The translations under genes and the position numbers were made by a program. Shown one piece after another: positions 50,860-58,515 of a stretch of DNA of 64,000 nt. Where the stretch lies: the NCBI RefSeq assembly GCF_036116635.1, contig NZ_CP107995.1, positions 9,424,001 to 9,488,000 on the forward strand. The letters are read 5' to 3'. Numbering within the stretch: position 1 is the first letter of the stretch; each line of letters starts with the position of its first letter. Source of the DNA: Amycolatopsis sp. NBC_00345 (GTDB lineage: Bacteria; Actinomycetota; Actinomycetes; Mycobacteriales; Pseudonocardiaceae). A model generated the notes under the pieces. It saw nothing but the letters and a program-made list of their open reading frames with translations, did not search any database and was not told the DNA's origin.

Positions 50860-53800
50860 ATGGGTACCCCTGCGAGCGCGCGCCCGCGCATCCCCGCCTG
50901 GAAGGCAAGGGCGGGTGGCATGGTTGCCACCGTCGTGCAGCTGGCGGCCGTCTTCTCGGTCATCCTCCTCATCGCCGGCGGGGCCCACGGCCGGCTGCTC
51001 AACGGCATCGACATGGCGTTCTCCGCGCTCAGCGTGCCGACCAACGCGAGCCTGGTGATCGTGCTGCTGCTGGTGGTGCTCGGCGGCGCGCTGCGGCGGC
51101 GCAAGAAGGCCGCGCTGTACACGCTGCTGCTGTTCCAGGTCGGCGGCCTGCTGATCACCCTGGCCATGCAGGCGGTGCTGATCTGGTCGCCCAGCCTGCT
51201 CTCGCTCGGCCCGCGCCAGATCCGGCACATCCCGATGCAGGTGTCGGTGCTCACGATCGCCGACGTGATCTCGGTCCTGCTGATCCTGTTCCTGCTCGTC
51301 CTGCGCCCGGCGTTCCCGGCGCGGCTCGCCCCGGGGGCCTGGCGCGACGGGCTGTCGGTGCTGCTCGGCGGCCTGCTCGTGGTGATCGTGCTCGGCTGGG
51401 CGCTGAGCGAGGCGTTCCCCGGCCACCTCGGCGACGCCTGGGAGCGGTTCGCCTGGGTGGTCAACCACGCGACCGGCGAGAACGTGCAGCTGCGGCGCAT
51501 CGGCGTCGGCGAGGGCCCGGAGTGGCTGGACGTGTTCCTGGACCTGGGCGCGACGTTCGTCGCCACCGCCGCGCTGTACGTGCTCTTCCGCGGCGTACGC
51601 AGCCGTCGCCTCCGCACGGACGACGAGGAGCTGCGGCTGCGCCGGCTGCTCGCGGAGTTCGGCGAGGACGACTCCCTCGGCTACTTCGCGACCCGCCGCG
51701 ACAAGAGCGTGGTCTTCGCCCCGAACGGCCGCGCCGCGGTCACCTACCGCGTGCTCGGCGGTACGAGCGTCGCCAGCGCGGACCCGATCGGCGACCCCGA
51801 CGCGTGGCCGGACGCCGTGCGCGCGTGGCTCGACGAGACCCGTTCCTACGGCTGGACGCCCGGTGCGCTCGGCGCGAGCGAGCGCGGCGCCAAGGTGTAC
51901 GCGGCCGCGGGCCTGAAAGCGCTGGAGTTCGGCGACGAGGCCGTGCTGGACATCCGCGAGTTCTCGCTGACCGGGCCCGAGCGCAAGTCCGTGCGCCAGG
52001 CCGTGAAGCGGATCGAACGGGCCGGCTACACCTCGCGGGTGCGGCGCCACAGCGAGATCCCGGACGACGAGATGGCCGAGCTGCTCGCGAGCGCCCAGGA
52101 GTGGCGGGGCGCGGAGACCGAGCGCGGGTTCTCCATGGCGCTGGGCCGGCTCGGCGACCCGAGCGACGGCCGCAGCGTGATGGTCGAGGCCTACGACGCC
52201 GAGGGCCGGCTGCGCGGGATGCTGTCGTTCGTCCCCTGGGGACGCCGCGGCCTCTCGCTCGACCTGATGCGCCGGGACCGTGACGCCGAGAACGGGCTCA
52301 ACGAGTTCATGATCGCCGAGGTCGTCGCGGCCGGTCAGCAGCTGGGCGCGCAGCGGATTTCGCTCAACTTCGCCATGTTCCGTGCGGTGTTCTCCGAGGG
52401 CGAGCGGATCGGCGCCGGGCCGGTGCTGCGCGCGTGGCGCGGCGTCCTCGGCGTCGCGTCGCGCTTCTTCCAGCTGGAGTCGCTGTACCGGTCCAACGCG
52501 AAGTACGGGCCGGACTGGGAACCGCGGTTCCTCTGCTACTCCTCGGCCCGCCGGCTGCCGCGCGTCGGCATCGTCGCCGGCGCGCTGGAGGGCTTCGTGC
52601 CCACGGGCCGGTCACGCTCGCTGCGACTGGAGAACGTGGGGGAGGAGTTCGTCGCCGAGGCCAAGCGCATCGACGAGTCCTCGGCCAAGGCCGCGCCGAA
52701 GACCACGCGGCGGCCGGAGCAGGTGCGGGTGCGCGTCGCGAAGCTGGACAAGCTGCGGGAGCTGGGCGTCGACCCGTACCCGGTCGGCTTCCAGCGGGAG
52801 GACCTGCTGGGCGACATCGTGCGCAAGTACGGCGATCTGGCGCCGGACTCGCACACCGGGCACCGCGTCCGCGTCGCGGGCCGCGTGCTCGCCCTGCGGA
52901 CCCTCGGTGGGCTGTGTTTCGCGCGGATCAAGGACTTCTCCGGTGAGCTGCAGCTGATGCTCGACGCACGCGAGCTCGACCTGTCCGGCTGGCGCGGTGG
53001 CATTGACCTCGGTGATCACGTCGGTGTGAGTGGTCAGGTGGTGACGTCGCGGCGTGGTGAGTTGTCGGTGCTGGTGGATGAGTGGACGGTGACGGCGAAG
53101 TGCCTGCATCCGTTGCCGGACAAGCGGAAGGGGCTGACGGATCCGGAGACGCGGGTGCGGCAGCGTTATCTCGACTTGGCGGTGAATCCGGAGTCGGCGC
53201 AGATGTTGCGGTTGCGGTCCACTGTGGTCCGAGCGGTGCGTGAGCGGTTGCATCAGGGTGACTATCTCGAGGTCGAGACGCCGATGTTGCAGACTGTCCA
53301 CGGTGGAGCGAACGCGCGGCCGTTCGTCACGCACATCAACGCGTATGACATGCGGATGTATCTGCGGATCGCGCCGGAGCTGTATCTGAAGCGGCTGTGC
53401 GTGGCGGGGGTGGAGCGGGTTTTCGAGCTGAACCGGAACTTCCGCAACGAGGGCGTGGACGCCACACACAACCCCGAGTTCACCATGCTCGAGGCGTACC
53501 AGGCGTACGGCGACTACAACTCGATGCGGAACCTCACGCGCGAGCTGGTGCAGTACACGGCCGAAGCGGCGTACGGCGCGCAGATCGTGCGCCGGATCGA
53601 CGCGGACGGGCGCGTGGTCGAGCACGACATCTCCGGTGACTGGCCGGTGATCCCGGTGCACGAGGCCATTTCCGCGGCGATGGGCGAAGAGATCACCTCT
53701 TCGACGTCGGTGGCCGAGCTGCGCCGGCTGTGCGCGGCGGCCGGGGTGCCGGTGGCCGAGGAGGCGGGCCACGGCGACCTGGTGCTGAAGGCGTACGAGC

Positions 53801-54183
53801 ATCTGGTCGAGGGCTCCACTGTGCTGCCGACGTTCTACACGGACTACCCGACCGACGTGTCGCCGCTGACCCGTCAGCACCGCGTCGACCCGCTGCTGGC
53901 CGAGCGCTGGGACCTGGTCGCGTTCGGCTTGGAGGTCGGCACCGCGTTCACGGAGCTGACGGACCCGATCGAACAGCGGCGGCGCCTGGAGGCCCAGTCG
54001 CTGCGAGCGGCGAGCGGCGACGTCGAGGCCATGGAACTGGACGAGGACTTCCTGCTGGCGCTCGAGCACGGCATGCCGCCCACCGGCGGGCTCGGGATCG
54101 GCATCGACCGGCTGCTGATGATGCTCACCGGGACCTCGGTCCGGCAGACGGTGCTGTTCCCGTTCGTGCGCCCGCACGGCTGA
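50860..54183 (+). CDS. lysX: LysX: phosphatidylglycerol lysyltransferase / lysyl-tRNA synthetase fusion
   Basis: A 1107-residue bifunctional membrane protein. Residues 15-240 hold about six helices (MprF-like flippase part). Residues 240-590 are the DUF2156 lysyl-transfer domain (GYFATRRDKSVVFAPNGRAA, RRGLSLDLMRRDRDAENGLN). From about 640 it is a class II lysyl-tRNA synthetase: OB fold, motif 2 FRNEGVDATHNPEFTMLE near 861 and motif 3 GLGIGIDRLLMMLTG near 1077. It charges tRNA-Lys and moves lysine to phosphatidylglycerol, giving resistance to cationic peptides. ATG at 50860 follows GGAGAAAGG. Bases 53000-53430 favour G/T-ending codons unlike the rest. Confidence 0.92.
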   Translation: MGTPASARPRIPAWKARAGGMVATVVQLAAVFSVILLIAGGAHGRLLNGIDMAFSALSVPTNASLVIVLLLVVLGGALRRRKKAALYTLLLFQVGGLLITLAMQAVLIWSPSLLSLGPRQIRHIPMQVSVLTIADVISVLLILFLLVLRPAFPARLAPGAWRDGLSVLLGGLLVVIVLGWALSEAFPGHLGDAWERFAWVVNHATGENVQLRRIGVGEGPEWLDVFLDLGATFVATAALYVLFRGVRSRRLRTDDEELRLRRLLAEFGEDDSLGYFATRRDKSVVFAPNGRAAVTYRVLGGTSVASADPIGDPDAWPDAVRAWLDETRSYGWTPGALGASERGAKVYAAAGLKALEFGDEAVLDIREFSLTGPERKSVRQAVKRIERAGYTSRVRRHSEIPDDEMAELLASAQEWRGAETERGFSMALGRLGDPSDGRSVMVEAYDAEGRLRGMLSFVPWGRRGLSLDLMRRDRDAENGLNEFMIAEVVAAGQQLGAQRISLNFAMFRAVFSEGERIGAGPVLRAWRGVLGVASRFFQLESLYRSNAKYGPDWEPRFLCYSSARRLPRVGIVAGALEGFVPTGRSRSLRLENVGEEFVAEAKRIDESSAKAAPKTTRRPEQVRVRVAKLDKLRELGVDPYPVGFQREDLLGDIVRKYGDLAPDSHTGHRVRVAGRVLALRTLGGLCFARIKDFSGELQLMLDARELDLSGWRGGIDLGDHVGVSGQVVTSRRGELSVLVDEWTVTAKCLHPLPDKRKGLTDPETRVRQRYLDLAVNPESAQMLRLRSTVVRAVRERLHQGDYLEVETPMLQTVHGGANARPFVTHINAYDMRMYLRIAPELYLKRLCVAGVERVFELNRNFRNEGVDATHNPEFTMLEAYQAYGDYNSMRNLTRELVQYTAEAAYGAQIVRRIDADGRVVEHDISGDWPVIPVHEAISAAMGEEITSSTSVAELRRLCAAAGVPVAEEAGHGDLVLKAYEHLVEGSTVLPTFYTDYPTDVSPLTRQHRVDPLLAERWDLVAFGLEVGTAFTELTDPIEQRRRLEAQSLRAASGDVEAMELDEDFLLALEHGMPPTGGLGIGIDRLLMMLTGTSVRQTVLFPFVRPHG

Positions 54184-54284
54184 GTGACGGTGCGGTCGCT
54201 GGTCGTGATCCTTGGTGTGGAGCGAAAATCACGGCTGTGACACCATCGCGAGCAACGTCGCACTTTGTCCCTTAGGGTGTCCGG

Positions 54285-54848
54285 GTGCGTGCTGCGCGAA
54301 TCGCTGCGGTGGTCCTGTTCGCCATCGGACTAGTGGCGTATTCCGCGTGGTTGCTGGAGTTCGTCGTCCCGACCGGACTCTCACCGCTCGACCGGCCGGC
54401 CGAGGACCTGCTGGGCGCGAACCCGGTGTTCCGGATCGCGCGCGGGGTGGCGGGGCTCGCGTTCGTCCTGTCCGGACCGCCGCTGATGAGGCTGGCCCCG
54501 GTGCACTGGACGGGCCGGCTGAGCGCGATCTCGGTGTGCCTGTTCGGCTTCCTGATGCTGGCCGACGCCGCCCAGCCGGGGACGGCGGTCATCGACGTGG
54601 CGGCCAACCTCATGTTCGTGACGGGCGCGTTGAGCCTGGTGTTGTGGTGGCCGCCGCGCTGGCGTGAGTGGGCGGTCGGCGGGCTGGCGCTGGTGCTGGT
54701 GACGTGGGCGCTGGTGCTCGTCGCGGGGATTTTGGGGCCGGGGCACCTGGAGGGGTTGTTCACGCGGGTGCAGCTCGTGGTGCGGACGGTGCTGCTGGGG
54801 GTCGGCGTCATGTACGTCGTGGTGGCGCCGGTGCCTCGACGCGTCTGA
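54285..54848 (+). CDS. Hypothetical membrane protein (DUF998-like)
   Basis: A 187-residue protein with about five or six membrane helices (AAVVLFAIGLVAYSAWLLE, FVLSGPPLMRLAP, AISVCLFGFLMLADAAQPG, NLMFVTGALSLVLWW, GVGVMYVVVAPVPRRV). The pattern with an Asp in the third helix resembles DUF998 proteins, whose function is unknown. GTG at 54285 is the start. It follows lysX by 101 bases and might be co-transcribed; no functional link is seen. Confidence 0.65.
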   Translation: MRAARIAAVVLFAIGLVAYSAWLLEFVVPTGLSPLDRPAEDLLGANPVFRIARGVAGLAFVLSGPPLMRLAPVHWTGRLSAISVCLFGFLMLADAAQPGTAVIDVAANLMFVTGALSLVLWWPPRWREWAVGGLALVLVTWALVLVAGILGPGHLEGLFTRVQLVVRTVLLGVGVMYVVVAPVPRRV

Positions 54849-54915
54849 AATTGTCGGTGGTGGCTGGGATGCTTCTGGGGTTCGGGTACGACCCCTCTGG
54901 AAGTGAGGCCCATCC

Positions 54916-55506
54916 ATGGCTGGAAACGTCCCTCCGGTGACCGACGAGCGCAGCGGACTGCTGGGGTTCCTGGCCCAGCAGCGCCACGTGATCCGGGTAG
55001 CGGCACACGGATTGTCGGACGAACAGGCGAGAGCCGTGCCGAGCGCCAGCGAGCTGAGCGTCGGCGGCTTGGTGAAGCACGTGGCCAATACGGAGAGCGG
55101 CTGGATCGACCTGGTGCTGCAGCTGCCGCCGAAGCCGTTCGAGGCTGGCATGGCGGACTACTTCGAGAATTATCGGTTGGGGGAGTCGGAAACGCTGGAG
55201 TCGGTGCTGGACCGGTACGACCGCATCGCCGCCCGCACGGAAGAGGTCGTCGCGGGCATCCCGGACCTGGGCCGTCCGGTGCCGGTGCCGAAGGGAGTGC
55301 CCTGGTACCCGAAGGACGTGGACGCCTGGTCGGTCCGGTGGGTGCTCCTGCACTTGATCGAGGAGACGGCCCGCCATGCCGGGCACGCGGACATCATCCG
55401 GGAGTCACTGGACGGGGCCACGGCGATGCCGCTGATGGCCGCGGCGGAGGGCTGGCCGGAGACCGACTGGGTCAAGCCTTGGCGGAGTGCTCTGGTTTCT
55501 GGTTGA
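54916..55506 (+). CDS. DinB-superfamily protein (DUF664-like)
   Basis: A 196-residue four-helix-bundle protein of the DinB/DUF664 type. LLGFLAQQRHVIRVAAHGLS, SVGGLVKHVANTESGWIDLV and VRWVLLHLIEETARHAGHAD give the three metal-ligand histidines (in LVKHV, RHAGH). The family includes thiol-dependent transferases such as mycothiol-dependent enzymes, but the substrate is unknown here. ATG at 54916. The VNTR begins 30 bases after the stop. Confidence 0.85.
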   Translation: MAGNVPPVTDERSGLLGFLAQQRHVIRVAAHGLSDEQARAVPSASELSVGGLVKHVANTESGWIDLVLQLPPKPFEAGMADYFENYRLGESETLESVLDRYDRIAARTEEVVAGIPDLGRPVPVPKGVPWYPKDVDAWSVRWVLLHLIEETARHAGHADIIRESLDGATAMPLMAAAEGWPETDWVKPWRSALVSG

Positions 55507-56017
55507 CGGGTTTCTGGTTGATGGGCTTTGCTTCTGGCCCGTGGCCCGTGGCCCGTGGCCCGTGGCCCGTGGCCCGTGGCCCGTGGCCCGTGGCCCGTGG
55601 CCCGTGGCTGAGTCTGGTCTGTTCCATGGGACTTGGGCCAGGTCTGGTCTTGGGCCCGGTCCGGCCCGGGCTTGGGTTCGCCGGGTTGGGGTGACTGGGC
55701 CGGGTCGCGCCCCGGACCCTGGATTGTTGCCGTGTGAAGGCCAGGGGTCGGGTTACCAGTCCCTGAGGTGTCGGATTGCCGAGGGATTGGTGCCTGGGGT
55801 GTCGGGTTACCGAGGGCTGGTGCCTGGGGTGTCGGGTTACCGAGAGGCTGAGCGGCTGCGGATTTGCTTCCTGCACTTCTGGCGCCGACCGCCAAACCAG
55901 CGAGTCGATCTTGGTACACCTCTGACTTACACGGTTGTCATGACACGCCCCCTGATTCCGTTCGCCGTATCTGGAACGTCAGCCGCATCCGCCTTCTCCA
56001 GAACAGCATCAGCCTGT
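55507..56017. repeat. Repeat-rich intergenic region with a 7-bp VNTR
   Basis: A perfect 10-copy array of GGCCCGT occupies 55536-55605. Further on, about 30-bp units containing GGTGTCGGGTTACCGAG repeat three times (55763-55852). Between them are G/T-rich degenerate repeats such as CTGGTCTTGGG. No open frame looks coding. The region separates the DinB gene from the ogt gene, which also carries a repeat expansion. Confidence 0.88.
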
Positions 56018-56986
56018 CTAGAACAGAGTCGGCTCGTCGGCGATGGCGCCTTCGATCACGAGCATGGTCCGTTTGGTCTGGACGCCGCCGTGCGCCGAGA
56101 ACCCGCCGTCCTTCCCGCCGGCAGCCAAGACCCGGTGGCAGGGCACGACAATCGGAAACGGGTTGTGCCCCATGGCTTGCCCAACAGCCTGCGCCGACCC
56201 CGGCATCCCCAGCCGATGCGCGATGTCCCCATACGTCACCGTCTTCCCCGGCGAAACCGCCCGCGCGACCTCATAGGCCCGCCGATTGAACTCCGGCACC
56301 CCACTGAGGTCGAGCCCCACCTCCACCAAATCCCGCCGCTCCCCACCCAACAACGCGACGATCCCCTCCACCGCCACCCGCACCACATCCGGCACACCCC
56401 CGTGCCCTACCCCCGGCATCGACCCGAGCCCTGCCTCCGGCGCAGACCCGCGCTCTGCTTCCGGCGCCGGTTCGCGCCCCGCCTCTGGCGCTGCCTCCGG
56501 TACCAGCCCGCGCCCCGCCCCCGGCACCGCCTCGCGTCCTCCTTCCGGCACAGGCCTGCGCTCTGCTTCCGGCGCTGGTTCGTGTCCTGTTTCCGGCCCA
56601 GACCCGCGTGCTGTCTCCGTCACCGGCTCGCGCCCTGCCTCTGGCCGCGGCTCGCGCCCTGTTTCCGGCACACCCCCGTGCCCTACCCCCGACACCGGCC
56701 CGCGCTCGGCCCCCGTCACCAGCCCGCGCGCTGCCGCCGACACCGGCCCGCGCCCCGCCCCCGACACCAACCCACGCCCCGCCTCGGCCGAGACCCCGCC
56801 ACCCGGCACATCCGCGCCGATCTCCGACACCGGGACCTCCACCGCGTCCGGGAACCTGGCCCGCAGCCGAGCGCGGGTGCGAGCCTCGGTGCCCTCCGGG
56901 AGCGTGGTGCCCACCAGCAACTCGCCCTGCCAGGCCACGCCGCACGGGCCGATCGGGGTGCCGAACACGGTGAACGCAACCGTCAT
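56018..56986 (-). CDS. ogt: Methylated-DNA-cysteine methyltransferase with 8-residue repeat insertion
   Basis: A 322-residue suicide DNA-repair enzyme that removes O6-alkyl groups from guanine. The C-terminal domain is intact: FNRRAYEVARAVSPGKTVTY, GQAMGHNPFPIVVPCHRVLA with acceptor Cys in PCHR, and GKDGGFSAHGGVQTKR. The N-terminal half (MTVAFTVFGTPIGPCGVAWQ) is also normal. Between them, residues 69-200 are 16.5 copies of an 8-residue unit, consensus AGRGPVPE, absent from ordinary Ogt. Without the insert the length is about 190 residues, normal. ATG at 56986. Confidence 0.9.
   Translation of the reverse strand: MTVAFTVFGTPIGPCGVAWQGELLVGTTLPEGTEARTRARLRARFPDAVEVPVSEIGADVPGGGVSAEAGRGLVSGAGRGPVSAAARGLVTGAERGPVSGVGHGGVPETGREPRPEAGREPVTETARGSGPETGHEPAPEAERRPVPEGGREAVPGAGRGLVPEAAPEAGREPAPEAERGSAPEAGLGSMPGVGHGGVPDVVRVAVEGIVALLGGERRDLVEVGLDLSGVPEFNRRAYEVARAVSPGKTVTYGDIAHRLGMPGSAQAVGQAMGHNPFPIVVPCHRVLAAGGKDGGFSAHGGVQTKRTMLVIEGAIADEPTLF
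56387..56782 (-). repeat. 24-bp coding repeat array inside ogt
   Basis: Sixteen and a half degenerate 24-bp units encode the 8-residue repeat (examples AGRGLVSG, TGREPRPE, AGREPAPE, VGHGGVPE). All length changes seen keep the frame; one half unit (AAPE) is present. Units are diverged, so the array is not very recent. Confidence 0.9.
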
Positions 56987-57100
56987 CGCACCAGCGTACG
57001 AGCCACCACCGACAGAAACGCCACCAGCGCGACGGCATGCCCCCAAACCGCCCGCACCCACGCCGCGGCCCGCCACGCGTCGGACAGGCTCGGCGATATC

Positions 57101-57128
57101 TACAGCAAAGGTGTACAGTCTTGCTGTA
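57101..57128. promoter_or_regulatory. Candidate operator upstream of the MBL-fold/MarR operon
   Basis: TACAGCAA (57101-57108) and TTGCTGTA (57121-57128) form an inverted repeat 26 bases before the MBL-fold start codon, with another TACAG in the spacer. Size and place suit autoregulation by the MarR protein encoded second in the operon. Binding is inferred. Confidence 0.5.
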
Positions 57129-57153
57129 TTGATCCGCGAGAAGGAGACCCCCA

Positions 57154-57801
57154 GTGCGCCTCACCAAACACGCCCACGCCTGCGTCGAACTGGCCAAAGA
57201 CGGCACGTCGATCGTGTTCGACCCGGGCACGCTCACTCCTGGGGCGAAGGACGCCGTCGCCCGCGCCGGGGCCGTTTTCATCACCCACGAGCACTTCGAC
57301 CACTTCGACGACGCCCTGGTGGCCGAGGCCCTCGAGCTGCAGCCGGAGCTACAGGTCTTCGGGCCGGCGTCCGTCCTTGAGAAGCTCGGCGACCACGGTG
57401 GCCGGGTGCGCGCCGTCGTGGCCGGCGACGTCCTCGAGGCCGCCGGCTTCAGGCTCACCGTGCACGGCGAGCGCCACGCCGCGATCCACCCGGACATCCC
57501 GCTCGTCGACAACGTCGGGTACCTCGTCGACGGCTCCCTGTTCCACCCCGGCGACGCCTACTTCGCACCGGGCGTACCGGTGTCGACGCTGCTGCTGCCC
57601 ACCAGCGGCCCGTGGACGAAGCTGGGCGAGGCGGCCGATTTCGTCCGCGCCGTCCGGCCGGAGCGTGTCATCCAGATCCACGAGCTGATGCTCAGCGACC
57701 TCGGCCGCCGGTCGACCGCCACCCTGCTGGGCGAAAACGGCCTCACCGGCGTGGCCATCACCGAAGTCCCCGCCGGTGACAGTGTCGAGCTGGCGGGGTG
57801 A
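57154..57801 (+). CDS. MBL-fold metal-dependent hydrolase
   Basis: A 215-residue metallo-beta-lactamase-fold protein of the UlaG-like/short branch. The metal motif is ITHEHFDHFDDA (HxHxDH type), followed by VHGERHAAIHPDIPLVDNVG and FHPGDAYF with further ligands, and a C-terminal IQIHELM. Substrate is unknown. GTG at 57154 follows AAGGAG. Its stop overlaps the MarR start (GTGA, 57798-57801), so regulator and enzyme are one unit. Confidence 0.87.
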   Translation: MRLTKHAHACVELAKDGTSIVFDPGTLTPGAKDAVARAGAVFITHEHFDHFDDALVAEALELQPELQVFGPASVLEKLGDHGGRVRAVVAGDVLEAAGFRLTVHGERHAAIHPDIPLVDNVGYLVDGSLFHPGDAYFAPGVPVSTLLLPTSGPWTKLGEAADFVRAVRPERVIQIHELMLSDLGRRSTATLLGENGLTGVAITEVPAGDSVELAG

Positions 57802-58238
57802 CGGCGGCGGTGGACAGCGACCGGCTCGCGGAGGACCTGCGCGCGGCCGTCGGGCACCTCGTCCGCGCCGCGAGGACGACGGACACGCTGCCGTCCGGCG
57901 AAGCGGCCGTCCTCGGCCACCTCGACCGCGAAGGCCCCGCCACCACGGCGGAACTCGCGCAGTGGCGCCAGATCCGCCACCAGACGGCGGCCAGGACGGT
58001 AAAGGACCTCGTCGACGCCGGCCTCGTCCGCACCGCGCCGCACGAGAGCGACGGCCGCAAGGTGGTCCTGCACCTCACGCCCGCCGGACACGCCCGGCTC
58101 GACAGCCACCGCCGGGCCCGCGCGGACCGCCTCGCCGCCGCCATCGACGACGCCCTCGACCCGGCTGAGCGCACGGAGCTGGTCCGGTGCGTCGAGCTGC
58201 TGACCCGGCTGACCGGTCACCTTCGCCAGGAGCCGTGA
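57798..58238 (+). CDS. MarR-family transcriptional regulator
   Basis: A 146-residue regulator with a MarR winged helix: LPSGEAAVLGHLDREGPATT, AELAQWRQIRHQTAARTVKD, LVDAGLVRTAPHESDGRKVV. MarR proteins usually repress their own operon and respond to phenolic or other small ligands. The palindrome at 57101-57128 upstream of the MBL-fold gene is the likely operator. GTG start overlaps the previous stop. Confidence 0.88.
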   Translation: MTAAVDSDRLAEDLRAAVGHLVRAARTTDTLPSGEAAVLGHLDREGPATTAELAQWRQIRHQTAARTVKDLVDAGLVRTAPHESDGRKVVLHLTPAGHARLDSHRRARADRLAAAIDDALDPAERTELVRCVELLTRLTGHLRQEP

Positions 58239-58245
58239 CGAAAAA

Positions 58246-58279
58246 GGGCCTCCCCAACGCGCGTAGCGAGGGGAGGCCC
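58246..58279. terminator. Hairpin terminator, T-run on the minus strand
   Basis: GGGCCTCCCC (58246-58255) pairs with GGGGAGGCCC (58270-58279). The plus-strand side starts after AAAAA, so on the minus strand the stem is followed by TTTTT: a good intrinsic terminator for transcripts coming from nadE. The 236 bases to nadE (58280-58515) hold imperfect direct repeats of GGCGTCGT-AAGTCG-CTGGCCCCGTC and no gene. Confidence 0.65.
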
Positions 58280-58515
58280 CGTCAAGCGGGCCGGCGTCGT
58301 GAAGTCGGCTGGCCCCGTCAAGCGGGCTGACCGCTGTCAAGGGGCTGGCGTCGTAAAGTCGACTGGCCCCGTCATGCCGACTGGGCGCTGCCGCCGACCC
58401 AGTCCACAGCCGACTCGGGCTGCCGCCGAACCGATCCGCCGCCGACCAGCCCAGCCCAGCCGATCAGCTCAGCTCAACCGCCGAACCAACCCAGCCAGCC
58501 CAACCACCCCAACAG

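Noticed and set aside
55536..55605. Coding origin of the GGCCCGT array
   Set aside because: Frames through it give only short Ala/Arg/Gly/Pro/Trp repeats with no ribosome-binding site or conserved ends.
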